A DNA stretch of 64,000 bases, from NCBI RefSeq assembly GCF_000190475.1, contig NZ_AEWH01000050.1, positions 1-64,000 of the forward strand. Reading direction: 5' to 3'. The notes under the pieces are model-generated. The model was not told the origin of the DNA, made no database searches, and saw only the letters and a program-made list of their open reading frames with translations. Positions 24,942 through 33,773 of the stretch are shown here, in pieces. Within the stretch, counting starts at the first letter, position 1. Every line of letters begins with the position of its first letter. A program made the translations under genes and the position numbers. This DNA comes from Ornithinibacillus scapharcae TW25. Lineage in GTDB: Bacteria > Bacillota > Bacilli > Bacillales > Amphibacillaceae.

Positions 24942-26039
24942 ATGAATATGATCCTTTTATTTACCATTTTACTTCCAGCATTTATCTCAACTATGTTTAT
25001 CCCCTACTGGACAAGAAGAACAGAAAGCTTTGGTGTAACAATCCCAGAAGCAATCTATTATACCGACAAGCTTAAGCAATTGAGAAAGCGCTATGTATCA
25101 ATAACAGGATTAGCTAGTATAATCGTGGCTATTCTATTCTTTCTGTTTAACTCGTTCCATTATAATGACAATGTAATTGCCATCCTTTTTTCCGCTCTTA
25201 TATTTCTGTATATCCTGGCAACATTTTTCGTTTATCTATACTTTCACCAAGTAATGAAAAGGTTAAAGCTGCGTGAAAACTGGGGAAAGGAAAAGTCTCA
25301 GCAAGTATTTGTATCAACAGATTTCCGAAAACAAAAACTCACGCATTCAAATCTTTGGTTTGGAGTATCATTTCTTATTACATTTGCTACTATCGCTATT
25401 ACACTTAGATACTTTGATCATATTCCTAATCAAATTCCAATTCAATATAACTTTGATGGTCTAGTTACGAACTGGGCAACAAAGTCCGTTCGTTCAGCAC
25501 TCGCTATGCCAATAATAAGTCTATACTTAAGCCTATTATTTATGTTTTTAAACGCAATGATTGCCAAAGCAAAACAACAAATAAGTGCTGAGAAACCTGA
25601 AGAGTCCATGCAACAAAATATTGTTTTTCGAAGAAGATGGTCTGCCTATTTAATTGGTACTGGAATAGGCGTTACCTTACTATTCTCATTCATTCAACTA
25701 ACCATTATTTTCTCTATAAATTCGCAGTTAATTAATTTAGTTACAGCAATATTTGTCATTGTATTAGTAGGTTGGGCGATTATTCTGTCCATTACGACCG
25801 GACAGGGTGGAAGTCGTGTTAAAGTTGCAACTGGTTCAAATGGAGAAATAATAGACCGTGATGATGATAAGCACTGGAAACTTGGTATGTTTTACTTTAA
25901 TAAGCAAGATCCTGCAATGTTTTTAGAAAAACGCTTTGGAGTTGGTTGGACAATTAATTTGGCAAGACCACTAGCTTGGATTATCTTTATTGTGATTATT
26001 TTATTAGCGGTTGGAATACCCACACTTCTTGGCATTTAA
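24942..26039 (+). CDS. DUF1648/DUF5808 multi-span membrane protein
   Basis: A 365-residue protein with about eight membrane segments. The central FDHIPNQIPIQYNFDGLVTNWATKS is the DUF1648 signature, also found in the SdpI immunity family. The KHWKLGMFYFNKQDPAMFLEKRFG stretch is DUF5808. Proteins of this kind accompany GntR/YtrA-type ABC operons and are suspected to sense or resist envelope-active agents. It begins directly after the gntR stop, with AAGGAGG in the end of gntR. Confidence 0.8.
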   Translation: MNMILLFTILLPAFISTMFIPYWTRRTESFGVTIPEAIYYTDKLKQLRKRYVSITGLASIIVAILFFLFNSFHYNDNVIAILFSALIFLYILATFFVYLYFHQVMKRLKLRENWGKEKSQQVFVSTDFRKQKLTHSNLWFGVSFLITFATIAITLRYFDHIPNQIPIQYNFDGLVTNWATKSVRSALAMPIISLYLSLLFMFLNAMIAKAKQQISAEKPEESMQQNIVFRRRWSAYLIGTGIGVTLLFSFIQLTIIFSINSQLINLVTAIFVIVLVGWAIILSITTGQGGSRVKVATGSNGEIIDRDDDKHWKLGMFYFNKQDPAMFLEKRFGVGWTINLARPLAWIIFIVIILLAVGIPTLLGI

Positions 26040-26059
26040 ATTATGATTGGAGTGGTTTT

Positions 26060-26251
26060 ATGTTAGATATTAATTGGGCATTATTGGCCCCTTTACTCAT
26101 TATTCAATTCATACTTGTAGTTGTAGCACTAGTGGACTTAATAAAAGCGAGCGATACAAACGGCCCAAAATGGCTTTGGGCATTTATAATAGTCCTTGGT
26201 AACATTCTTGGACCTGTTCTCTACTTTATTATTGGAAGGAGGAAGGATTAA
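26060..26251 (+). CDS. PLDc_N domain small membrane protein (YxlE-like)
   Basis: A 63-residue protein with two membrane helices. The IIVLGNILGPVLYFIIGRRKD C-terminus is the PLDc_N (phospholipase D nuclease N-terminal) pattern, as in B. subtilis YxlE of the sigY operon. There is no catalytic domain; such peptides are likely transporter subunits or antagonists. The start at 26060 is set by GGAGTGG. Its TAA overlaps the next ATG (TAATG), giving tight coupling. Confidence 0.8.
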   Translation: MLDINWALLAPLLIIQFILVVVALVDLIKASDTNGPKWLWAFIIVLGNILGPVLYFIIGRRKD

Positions 26252-27162
26252 TGACATTAGTAACTGTTAAGAACCTAACGAAAAAATACGGATCAAAAAT
26301 AGTAGTAAATAATATTAGCTTTGATTTTGGATATCAAAAATGTATTGCATTGATTGGTCCAAACGGCGCTGGGAAGACAACAACATTAAGAACGCTTGCG
26401 GGACTTTTAAAGCCAACAGAAGGTACCATTCAATTCGAATCTAGTACGACAAATCAGGATATTCGAAAGTGGATAGGCTATCTCCCCCAATATCCTGCCT
26501 TCCATTCTTGGATGACTGGTAGAGAATTTTTAATCTACAGCGGAAAATTAGCGAAACTAACGAAAGAAGAAGCGACGAAGCGAGCAGCTGAACTATTAGA
26601 GGTGGTTAACATTGCAAAGGAATCACAAGATGAACGAATTTCTCGTTATTCTGGTGGAATGAAGCAGCGACTAGGTATCGCTCAAGCAATCATCCACAAA
26701 CCAAAACTACTAATCTTAGATGAACCAGTTGCTTCCCTTGATCCAATTGGTCGTCGAGAGGTACTAGGTCTTCTAGAAAAATTAAAGCAGGAAATCACAA
26801 TATTGTTCTCCACCCACATACTTAATGACGCAGAGGAAGTTAGCGATGAACTACTTCTGCTCCATAAAGGTCAGATTATTGAATCAGGCTCATTACAGGA
26901 GTTACGAAATAAATATCAAACTACTGTTATGGCGTTACAAGTAGAAGATGAGATTCATGATTATCAGACTATAGTGGCTAACTTGAATCATGTTAGAAAT
27001 ACAAAAATCGAAAGAGGTACCCTTTATATTACCTCGGATAATGTAAAAAAAGTCCGAGAGGCCATTTTATCTTTAGCAGATCAGGAGAGATGGCCGATAA
27101 CCTCATTCTCTATTGACCAAGCATCGTTAGAGGATATGTTTATGAAGGTGGTGAATAACTAA
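26251..27162 (+). CDS. ABC transporter ATP-binding protein (YxlF-like)
   Basis: A 303-residue ATPase. Walker A GPNGAGKTT, Q-loop YLPQYPAF, signature YSGGMKQRLGIAQ, Walker B LLILDEPVASLD and H-loop STHIL are all intact, with a ~85-residue C-terminal extension. It would power the following permease as an exporter. Its closest layout is YxlF-YxlG of B. subtilis. It overlaps both neighbours by a few bases. Confidence 0.9.
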   Translation: MTLVTVKNLTKKYGSKIVVNNISFDFGYQKCIALIGPNGAGKTTTLRTLAGLLKPTEGTIQFESSTTNQDIRKWIGYLPQYPAFHSWMTGREFLIYSGKLAKLTKEEATKRAAELLEVVNIAKESQDERISRYSGGMKQRLGIAQAIIHKPKLLILDEPVASLDPIGRREVLGLLEKLKQEITILFSTHILNDAEEVSDELLLLHKGQIIESGSLQELRNKYQTTVMALQVEDEIHDYQTIVANLNHVRNTKIERGTLYITSDNVKKVREAILSLADQERWPITSFSIDQASLEDMFMKVVNN

Positions 27163-27941
27163 TGCAGTGGATGACATTATTTCAAAAAGAGTTACTGGAA
27201 AACTGGCGAAATAAAAAGTGGATTTGGGTACCTTTAGTGATTATATTGTTATCTATAATGGACCCTTTGACAACCTATTACTTGCCCTACATCATTGAGG
27301 CTACAGGTGGTATGCCAAGTGGCGTTGTTATAGAAGAATTACCTGAGTATGCTCCATCAGAGGTTTTATTAATGACTCTTTCACAGCTTAGTATGTTAGG
27401 TGTTTTAGTAATTGTTCTTATTTCAATGGGTACGATATCCGGTGAAAGAAAAAGCGGGGTATCAGAACTTGTCTTAGTAAAGCCTGTTTCTTACATGAAT
27501 TACATCACTGCTAAATGGGTTTCCTATTTATTATTAGTATGGGTATCTTTATTTCTTGGCATCTTAGTAAGCTGGTATTATATAAACATTCTTTTTGGCA
27601 CGCTAAGCTTTGGTGATTTCGTAACAACATTTTTCTTTTATGGTATCTGGCTTACATTCGTTGTTTCTTTGACCATCTTTTATAATACGTTGTTTAAATC
27701 GAGTGGTTTGGTTGCATTCTTTTCCATTCTATCGATTATGGTGATGAGTATGATTACAAAGATTTTTCACCATATTCTAGATTGGAGTCCAAATAATATA
27801 ACAGAATATATCATAGATACTATTTCAACTGGTGAGATTAGCAAAGATTTAATCCTTACTGGAATTATTACAACGGCACTGTCCTTAACCTTAATACTCC
27901 TTTCCAGTCAATTTCTCAAGCGAAAAGAAATGGCTGGTTAA
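27162..27941 (+). CDS. ABC-2 type permease (YxlG-like)
   Basis: A 259-residue permease with six membrane helices and an extracytoplasmic loop after the first. The stretch SMGTISGERKSGVSELVLVKPVSYMNYITAKW is the usual ABC-2 coupling region. With the ATPase it forms a drug/bacteriocin-type exporter. It is the last gene of the gntR-led operon and is followed by a terminator. Confidence 0.88.
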   Translation: MQWMTLFQKELLENWRNKKWIWVPLVIILLSIMDPLTTYYLPYIIEATGGMPSGVVIEELPEYAPSEVLLMTLSQLSMLGVLVIVLISMGTISGERKSGVSELVLVKPVSYMNYITAKWVSYLLLVWVSLFLGILVSWYYINILFGTLSFGDFVTTFFFYGIWLTFVVSLTIFYNTLFKSSGLVAFFSILSIMVMSMITKIFHHILDWSPNNITEYIIDTISTGEISKDLILTGIITTALSLTLILLSSQFLKRKEMAG

Positions 27942-27948
27942 TTATTAA

Positions 27949-27983
27949 AAGGACATCTTCCGATTATGGAGGATGTCCTTCTC
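27949..27983. terminator. Bidirectional terminator between the two ABC operons
   Basis: AAGGACATC and GATGTCCTT pair with extended complementarity across the loop; two converging operons end here. Confidence 0.85.
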
Positions 27984-27986
27984 TCT

Positions 27987-28687
27987 TTAATGACGTCTTT
28001 CAATTGTAATCTTTCTTATAAATACAAAGGAGAATAGATATAAGAGCAATCCAATTCCGAACACTTGATAAAAGAATAGGATATCAAACTGTTTCACGAT
28101 ATCAATAATAAAGTTATAAATCCAGCCCTTTGCAACACCAATTAGGAAAGCTACAGCTAGAATCCCTGCTACGATACCTCCACCTGCAAAACCAAACTTA
28201 TAGAATAGTAGACCCATTACAAACATAAATGTTAATAGGAAGAACATAACAAACGTATCAATAATAACCCGATTGATCCAATTATCGTCGACCAACATTG
28301 CAAAGTGTAAGAATATAAAACTATCTATGCCGATAATCTTATTAACTGATAATACAATTTCTTGTACAGTACTGGAAACCACGGCCTTTACAACAGAAAG
28401 ACCTAAGAAAAAATGGCGATAGCAATATATATGTTTTTTCTGGTTGCACCCATTTTAATTGCAAATGGAATACTTTCCTTAACTGTAACAAAACCAGTGA
28501 TAATACAGAAGAAATAAGTTGCAAAAGGAAATCCAAAAGCCATTTTCCCATCTTCAAACCCCAACAGAAAGTAAGCAAAAGTAACACTAACAACTAAAAT
28601 GGATAATAAAATTGCCCAAAAGATTTTCATAGAATGACGAATATCAGTTACCAAATAATACAATAGCCCATTCATTTGCTTATTCAT
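27987..28687 (-). pseudogene. ABC permease gene broken by a one-base frameshift
   Basis: Two open segments, 28403-28687 (94 residues) and 27987-28382 (131 residues), belong to one permease of about 233 residues. On the minus strand the first frame ends ...ATT TTT TCT TAG. Adding one T to the six-T run (28408-28413) restores a continuous reading, IFFLGLSVVKAVVSSTVQEIV, that joins the second segment. Six membrane helices would result. The gene lies two bases after its ATPase. This is a true null, a slippage-prone phase switch, or a homopolymer sequencing error. Confidence 0.75.
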
Positions 28688-28689
28688 CC

Positions 28690-29544
28690 TTACGCTCCCT
28701 CCTTTTCCGTTAGATAGATCATTAAGTCTTGAATTGGTACTCCCTCAACAGACAACCCTGCAATTCTTGCTTCTTCCATGTGCCCGAACACATAAGCTGT
28801 CATCATACCAGCTAGCTGTTTTGTTGTAATAACTTCCTTGTCTAGAATAAATTTTTCTACTGCTTCTACTGTTCCCGATACAGCACAAGCCTTATTCCGT
28901 AACACCTCTGCATCTTCCTGAAGAGCTAATTTACCACCTTGTAGAATGATTACCTCCTCAAACATTAAGCTTACTTCATCGATTAGGTGGGTAGAGAAAA
29001 TGATCGTACGAGGATTTTCCTCATACTCCCTTAACAAGATTTCATAAAACTTTTTACGAGCGGCAGCGTCTAGCCCAATATATGGTTCATCAAAGATTGT
29101 AATTGGTGCCTTGCTTGCTAGCCCAACTATGATTCCAAGAGCAGATTCCATCCCTTTCGATAAAGTCTTAACCTTCGCTTTAATATTGAGATTATATTCT
29201 TCAACAAGGCTCTGGGCTAAATCATCATCCCAAGTTGGATAGAAATAAGAACTGATTTTTAAGACATTTTTAATCGTTAATTCCCTTTTAAAGTTTTGTC
29301 CCTCTTTAATTAAACAGATTGATTCTGTCAGTTTTACATTATCAAATGGAGGCTCGCCATCAATTAAGATTTCCCCTTCTGTTGCTAATATCTGGCCAGC
29401 TAGGATTTCCATAAATGTGGTTTTTCCTGCCCCATTTCTACCAAGCAATCCATAAATTCTTGGCTCCTCTAACGAAAAGGTCACTGAATCTAATGCAAGT
29501 TTATTACCATAACGCTTCGACAAATCTTTAACCTCTATTATCAT
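28690..29544 (-). CDS. ABC transporter ATP-binding protein (YtrB/YhcG type)
   Basis: A 284-residue ATPase with Walker A GRNGAGKTT, a degenerate signature LSKGMESALGI, Walker B ITIFDEPYIGLD and STHL. The weak signature and short Q-loop region are typical of the YtrB/YhcG subfamily. Several ATGs are possible (29553, 29550, 29544); I choose 29544 because AAAGGGG then lies nine bases upstream. It overlaps the end of the gntR gene. Its permease partner is frameshifted. Confidence 0.85.
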   Translation of the reverse strand: MIIEVKDLSKRYGNKLALDSVTFSLEEPRIYGLLGRNGAGKTTFMEILAGQILATEGEILIDGEPPFDNVKLTESICLIKEGQNFKRELTIKNVLKISSYFYPTWDDDLAQSLVEEYNLNIKAKVKTLSKGMESALGIIVGLASKAPITIFDEPYIGLDAAARKKFYEILLREYEENPRTIIFSTHLIDEVSLMFEEVIILQGGKLALQEDAEVLRNKACAVSGTVEAVEKFILDKEVITTKQLAGMMTAYVFGHMEEARIAGLSVEGVPIQDLMIYLTEKEGA

Positions 29545-29908
29545 CCCCATCATCCCCTTTTAGCATATTCATTAAATCTGTATCACTAATTCTGAGTTTT
29601 TTTGCTTCCTCTTTTAAAGGCAAAATGAAATTATCAAAAAAAGTTTTCTGGCGCTTTTCAATTAAAATTTCTTTTGCATCCTCTGCAACAAACATCCCAA
29701 CACCCCTTCGTTTATATAAGACTCCTTCCGCTACTAGCTCATTTATTCCTTTTCCGGCTGTAGCTGGATTAATATTATAAAACGTTGCAAATTCATTTGT
29801 GGATGGTACTCTTTCATTCGCCTTAATGGAGTCATTAATAATAGAGTCCTCTAGCTGCTCCTTTATTTGGAGGAATATAGGTTTGTTATCATCTAGATTA
29901 TTTTTCAT
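29528..29908 (-). CDS. GntR family (YtrA/YhcF) regulator
   Basis: A 126-residue regulator with the GntR winged helix (PIFLQIKEQLEDSIINDSIKANERVPSTNEFATFYNINPATA, in consecutive blocks) and a short helical tail. It heads a minus-strand operon with an ATPase and a (broken) permease. AGGAGG precedes the ATG. An inverted repeat in its leader is the probable operator. Confidence 0.87.
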   Translation of the reverse strand: MKNNLDDNKPIFLQIKEQLEDSIINDSIKANERVPSTNEFATFYNINPATAGKGINELVAEGVLYKRRGVGMFVAEDAKEILIEKRQKTFFDNFILPLKEEAKKLRISDTDLMNMLKGDDGDDNRG

Positions 29909-29929
29909 TTTTAACCTCCTTTGTTAAGT

Positions 29930-29953
29930 GGTTAATTACTTATGTAACTAACC
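29930..29953 (-). promoter_or_regulatory. Candidate operator of the second GntR regulator
   Basis: GGTTAATTAC and GTAACTAACC form a 9-of-10 inverted repeat around TTAT, about 20 bases upstream of the gntR start. Confidence 0.6.
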
Positions 29954-29989
29954 ATATAACAAGCTATTAATATTGTCAATAGAAAAAAA

Positions 29990-30015
29990 TAAAAAAGAGT
30001 CCCAAATAGGACTCT
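29990..30015 (-). terminator. Terminator of the MBL-fold gene
   Basis: AAGAGTCC and GGACTCTT pair; on the minus strand TTTTTTATTTTTTTC follows. Confidence 0.85.
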
Positions 30016-30025
30016 TCGCTCAATT

Positions 30026-30901
30026 TTATCTCTCTAATATTCCTTGTAATGGAGACTTTTGCGGAAAGATTGAATAATGTTTGCCTTCCGTAGATATGAC
30101 TAAATCACCATAGACAGCGGTTGAAAAAATATGTGTATCCATCTGAAAAAGCTTTTCAATAACACGGTTAACTGGATGACCATATTTGTTATATTTACTG
30201 TACGTAATAATCGCCACATCAGGATCAACCTGCTCCAGAAATTGACTAGAACTACTTGTTTTTGAGCCATGATGCGCCACTTTGACAATTTCTGCTCGTA
30301 CATCATACGTTTTAGCTATCTTCTCCTCTTGGGCATCCTCAATATCTCCTAAAAATAAAAAGTCGACGTCATTATAACTTAACTTTAATGCGATGGAGGA
30401 TTGATTATTGGTTTTATGTGCACTATAAGCGTTTAATATTCGAATATCCAATATTGTATCAACACGTATTTCTTTTCCTACCTTAGCAATGGTCATTGGA
30501 ATCTCTTGATCTTTGACCGATTTAATATAGCTTGCATATGCTCTTGTCACATGTAACTTTCCGGAGTCGAGTAATTTTTTTACTTTGAATTCCTTTAGTA
30601 CCGCTGGAAATCCACCAATATGATCACGGTCCGGATGTGTAGCAATGACTAGATCAAGTTTCTTAATCCCAAGCCCCTTTAGGTAACGGACTACTTTTTT
30701 TCCAGCTTTAGGCGGACCTGCATCGATTAATATATTTTTGTTATTTGGAGTGATGATAAAGATACTATCTCCTTGCCCTACATTTATAAAATGTACATCC
30801 ATATGTTTGGATTGCTGACCATATGCAGGTGTAGTGTCAAGCGCCGCAAACATAACGAAAATTAATATCAGAAATAATACAATAGATTTGTATTGCAGCA
30901 T
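30026..30901 (-). CDS. Secreted ComEC-like metallo-beta-lactamase-fold hydrolase
   Basis: A 291-residue protein with an N-terminal signal peptide (to about residue 30, ...TPAYG). The MBL fold follows: HFINVGQGDSIFI, the metal motif THPDRDHIGG, FLFLGDIE and VAHHGSKTS. It matches the C-terminal nuclease-like domain of ComEC without the membrane channel. Free-standing secreted versions are common in Bacillaceae and are thought to be phosphodiesterases or nucleases. The start at 30901 follows AAAGGATG; the ATG 33 bases earlier would spoil the signal peptide. Confidence 0.85.
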   Translation of the reverse strand: MLQYKSIVLFLILIFVMFAALDTTPAYGQQSKHMDVHFINVGQGDSIFIITPNNKNILIDAGPPKAGKKVVRYLKGLGIKKLDLVIATHPDRDHIGGFPAVLKEFKVKKLLDSGKLHVTRAYASYIKSVKDQEIPMTIAKVGKEIRVDTILDIRILNAYSAHKTNNQSSIALKLSYNDVDFLFLGDIEDAQEEKIAKTYDVRAEIVKVAHHGSKTSSSSQFLEQVDPDVAIITYSKYNKYGHPVNRVIEKLFQMDTHIFSTAVYGDLVISTEGKHYSIFPQKSPLQGILER

Positions 30902-31079
30902 GACGGATACATCCTTTATAGAAATCTTAATCAAATTCCAGTTAGAATAAATGGTTCTCAGTGAAACCTATATCTTATCTTTTCACGGTTTAGAGGAAAT
31001 ATTTATGGCACTTTTTTTGAAACCTTTTCAGTTAATTTACGTATATAATCTCCAAAGTTAACTTTAGGGGATGTTATAT

Positions 31080-31262
31080 TTGTTTAAACGACTTACAGCA
31101 TTTGGAAAGATATACTTTGGCTTCGGTATTATTTTCCTAGTGCTTGGAATCTTTCTATTTGTTGAAAACAATGTACCGATAAAAGAACAATATATATCGA
31201 TTAGTTTCTTTTCCCTTGGGATTGCATCTATTTTAGCTGCCTACCTAGCAAAAAAACAATAA
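31080..31262 (+). CDS. Small two-helix membrane protein
   Basis: A 60-residue hydrophobic protein with two membrane segments and a KK end. A TTG at 31080 lies nine bases from AGGGG; the ATG at 31071 is too close to the same site. A TATAAT sits about 30 bases upstream. I do not recognise the family. Between its end and the clpE terminator there is only non-coding DNA. Confidence 0.5.
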   Translation: MFKRLTAFGKIYFGFGIIFLVLGIFLFVENNVPIKEQYISISFFSLGIASILAAYLAKKQ

Positions 31263-31345
31263 ATTCTGTTACAAAGAGGGGACGACCTTTGAAATAGCGC
31301 AACCGTGTATACACCTGTGAATTAATACTAAAGAACATAAAATAA

Positions 31346-31370
31346 AGCCGCTGATTATTCAGCGGCTTGA
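31346..31370 (-). terminator. Terminator of clpE
   Basis: AAGCCGCTGA and TCAGCGGCTT pair around TTAT; T-rich on the minus strand. Confidence 0.88.
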
Positions 31371-31376
31371 ATTATA

Positions 31377-33515
31377 TTAACCTTTACTTACGACAACCTC
31401 ACCATTTTTGACACAAACATGTACCTTGTTAACATGTTCTGATTCTAACAGTAAATCTGTTAGTGGATCTTCAATCTTATCTTGTATAACACGACGTAAT
31501 GGACGTGCACCGAATTTTGGATCATATCCTTGTTTAACCAGTGCTTTTTTCGCATCATTTGTAATCGTAATTTCTATGCTACTTTCTTTAATTGTTTCTG
31601 TTAATTCTCCTAGCATTAAGTCAATGATGCGCATTAAGTTATCTTCAGTTAATTCGTTAAAGGTAATAATCGCGTCAAAACGATTTAAAAACTCTGGCTT
31701 AAAGTATGCACTTAAATTTTCTAATGTGGATACAGATTCATGTTTACCGTTATTGAATCCTACCGTAATCGGTTTAAATCCAGTTCCAGCATTACTTGTC
31801 ATGATAATAACCGTATCTTTAAAGCTTACCTTTCTACCTTGTGAATCGGTTAAATGACCATCTTCCATGATTTGTAGGAACATATTTTGTACATCTGGAT
31901 GTGCTTTTTCGATCTCATCCAATAATATAATGGAGTATGGACTACGACGGACACGTTCAGTTAATTGACCAGCTTCGTCGTGACCAACATATCCTGGAGG
32001 AGCACCGATAATTTTAGAGACAGAATGTTTCTCCATATATTCACTCATATCAAGACGAATCATCGCCTCACGAGTTCCAAATAATTCTTCTGCTAGTGCT
32101 TTCGTTAACTCTGTTTTACCTACACCAGTTGGCCCTACGAATAAGAAGGAACCAATTGGACGATGTTTGGACTTTAATCCTGCACGGCTACGTCGGATTG
32201 CTTTTGCTACCTTTCCAACTGCTTCATTCTGACCAATTACTTTCTTACCTAGATTCTCAGTAAGATTCTTCATTTTTTCTTGTTCATCGGCATGTAGTTT
32301 GGTGACAGGTATACCTGTTTTTTCTTCTACAATTAGTTGTATATCAGTAATATCTACATCAATTACTTGTTCTTCACCTTTTGCTTTCTCAAGCTGTTTT
32401 TGTAATTGAATTTCTTGGTAGCGTAGATTTGCTGCACGTTCATAGTCCTCTTCCTCTGCAGCCGCTTCTTTTTCCTTCACAATTTCATCAATACGACTTT
32501 GAATTGAGATGGAGTCATTTTGTGAATTAGCAAGATTTAAGCGGGAACCTACTTCATCCATCAAATCAATCGCCTTATCGGGTAAGAAACGATCTTGTAT
32601 ATAACGAGCAGACAAAGTAACAAACTCCTTAATTGCTTCCTCAGAATAGCGAACCTCATGGAATTTCTCGTAACGGTCTTTTATACCATTTAGAATCTGA
32701 ATAGATTCTTCAATAGTAGGCTCTTTGACCATAATTGGTTGGAAGCGACGCTCCAATGCAGCGTCTTTTTCAATTTGGCGATACTCTTTTAATGTTGTCG
32801 CACCAATAATTTGTAGTTCTCCTCGTGCTAATGCAGGTTTTAAGATGTTTCCTGCATCCATTTGAGAACTCTCCGCAGTGCCAGCCCCTACTAATAGATG
32901 AATTTCGTCAATAAAGAGTATGGTATCTTGGCGATTCTGTAACTCTTTAATCAATTGTTTCATACGTTCTTCAAATTGACCTCTAATACCAGTGTTTGCT
33001 ACAAGTGAAGCAACATCAAGAATATAGACTTCCTTGTTTATTAGTTTTGCAGGTACTTGACCTTCCACTATTTTTAGAGCAAGTCCTTCTGCAATTGCTG
33101 TCTTACCTACACCTGGCTCCCCAATTAGGACTGGATTGTTTTTTGTTCTTCTATTTAAGGTTTCGATCACTCGTTTCACTTCTTGATTACGACCTATTAC
33201 TGGATCAATTTCACCAGTGCGCGCGGCATCTGTTAGATTTCTACCTAGTTGGTCTAGTAAACCTTTACGTTTCGTTTTCTTCGTTTGCGTTTTTGTCGTT
33301 GTATTTGAATTGGCTGAGCCATTCGCAAAGCCATGAAAAATGTCTTCCGTATTTTCTCCATCAAATGGATTAGAGAAAAATCCATTGGCGTTCATCATAT
33401 TTTCTTGGATTTCACGGAAACATGAATTGCAAAGGTGCATCTGCATCTTTTCATGATTCATTTGCATTGCCATATTAATATTAGCTTCATTCACACCACA
33501 TTTTTGACATTTCAT
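31377..33515 (-). CDS. clpE: ATP-dependent Clp protease ATP-binding subunit ClpE
   Basis: A 712-residue Hsp100 unfoldase that feeds heat-damaged proteins to ClpP. The N-terminal zinc finger (CQKCGV near residue 3 and CNSCF near 29) is the ClpE hallmark. Two AAA+ modules follow: Walker [10 protein letters not shown] with FIDEIHLL, a UVR-like coiled segment ([20 protein letters not shown]), then Walker [10 protein letters not shown] with [12 protein letters not shown]. The promoter carries two CtsR sites. No ctsR-mcsA-mcsB operon is nearby, so it is a stand-alone heat-shock gene as in B. subtilis. Confidence 0.95.
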   Translation of the reverse strand: MKCQKCGVNEANINMAMQMNHEKMQMHLCNSCFREIQENMMNANGFFSNPFDGENTEDIFHGFANGSANSNTTTKTQTKKTKRKGLLDQLGRNLTDAARTGEIDPVIGRNQEVKRVIETLNRRTKNNPVLIGEPGVGKTAIAEGLALKIVEGQVPAKLINKEVYILDVASLVANTGIRGQFEERMKQLIKELQNRQDTILFIDEIHLLVGAGTAESSQMDAGNILKPALARGELQIIGATTLKEYRQIEKDAALERRFQPIMVKEPTIEESIQILNGIKDRYEKFHEVRYSEEAIKEFVTLSARYIQDRFLPDKAIDLMDEVGSRLNLANSQNDSISIQSRIDEIVKEKEAAAEEEDYERAANLRYQEIQLQKQLEKAKGEEQVIDVDITDIQLIVEEKTGIPVTKLHADEQEKMKNLTENLGKKVIGQNEAVGKVAKAIRRSRAGLKSKHRPIGSFLFVGPTGVGKTELTKALAEELFGTREAMIRLDMSEYMEKHSVSKIIGAPPGYVGHDEAGQLTERVRRSPYSIILLDEIEKAHPDVQNMFLQIMEDGHLTDSQGRKVSFKDTVIIMTSNAGTGFKPITVGFNNGKHESVSTLENLSAYFKPEFLNRFDAIITFNELTEDNLMRIIDLMLGELTETIKESSIEITITNDAKKALVKQGYDPKFGARPLRRVIQDKIEDPLTDLLLESEHVNKVHVCVKNGEVVVSKG

Positions 33516-33560
33516 TTTCCATTCCTCCTACTATTTAATAGTCAAACCTTTTAGTTTGAC

Positions 33561-33577
33561 TTTGACTATCTTTGACC
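33561..33577 (-). promoter_or_regulatory. CtsR box 1 (downstream of the -10)
   Basis: Minus-strand GGTCAAAGATAGTCAAA is a perfect match to the CtsR heptad repeat RGTCAAANANRGTCAAA. A further TTTGACTTTGAC lies beside it. Confidence 0.92.
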
Positions 33578-33587
33578 TTGTGATTTT

Positions 33588-33616
33588 ATTATACTCTGAC
33601 CTTTTTTGACTTTCAA
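33588..33616 (-). promoter_or_regulatory. clpE sigma-A promoter with CtsR box 2 in the spacer
   Basis: Minus-strand TTGAAA (33611-33616), exactly 17 bp, TATAAT (33588-33593). Most of the spacer is AGTCAAAAAAGGTCAGA (33595-33611), which differs from the CtsR consensus at one base. Repressor would sit on the polymerase site. Confidence 0.9.
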
Positions 33617-33636
33617 GTGTTTTGATTAATTTTTTT

Positions 33637-33704
33637 GGGAAGGATTATTTTCTTTCGCATTGGGACTATTTCCTCCCGAACAGGGACTATATCCTCTACG
33701 CTAG
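33637..33704 (+). repeat. Degenerate tandem units, GGGACTAT family (locus 2)
   Basis: Three head-to-tail units of about 21-25 bases start at 33637, 33662 and 33683. The last two begin GGGACTATTTCCTCC and GGGACTATATCCTCT. They lie between clpE and the acyl-CoA synthetase gene, outside any gene. Confidence 0.6.
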
Positions 33705-33728
33705 CTAACTCTACCTTGATTATATGAC

Positions 33729-33760
33729 AAAAAAAAGACAGCTTATCAGCTGCCTTTCAC
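33729..33760 (-). terminator. Terminator of the acyl-CoA synthetase gene
   Basis: Minus-strand GCAGCTGATAAGCTGTC hairpin followed by a run of eight Ts. Confidence 0.8.
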
Positions 33761-33773
33761 CTTTTATTAACTA

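Noticed and set aside
28342-28593. A separate 83-codon frame in the broken permease
   Set aside because: It is a third-frame shadow bridging the frameshift, with no ribosome site.
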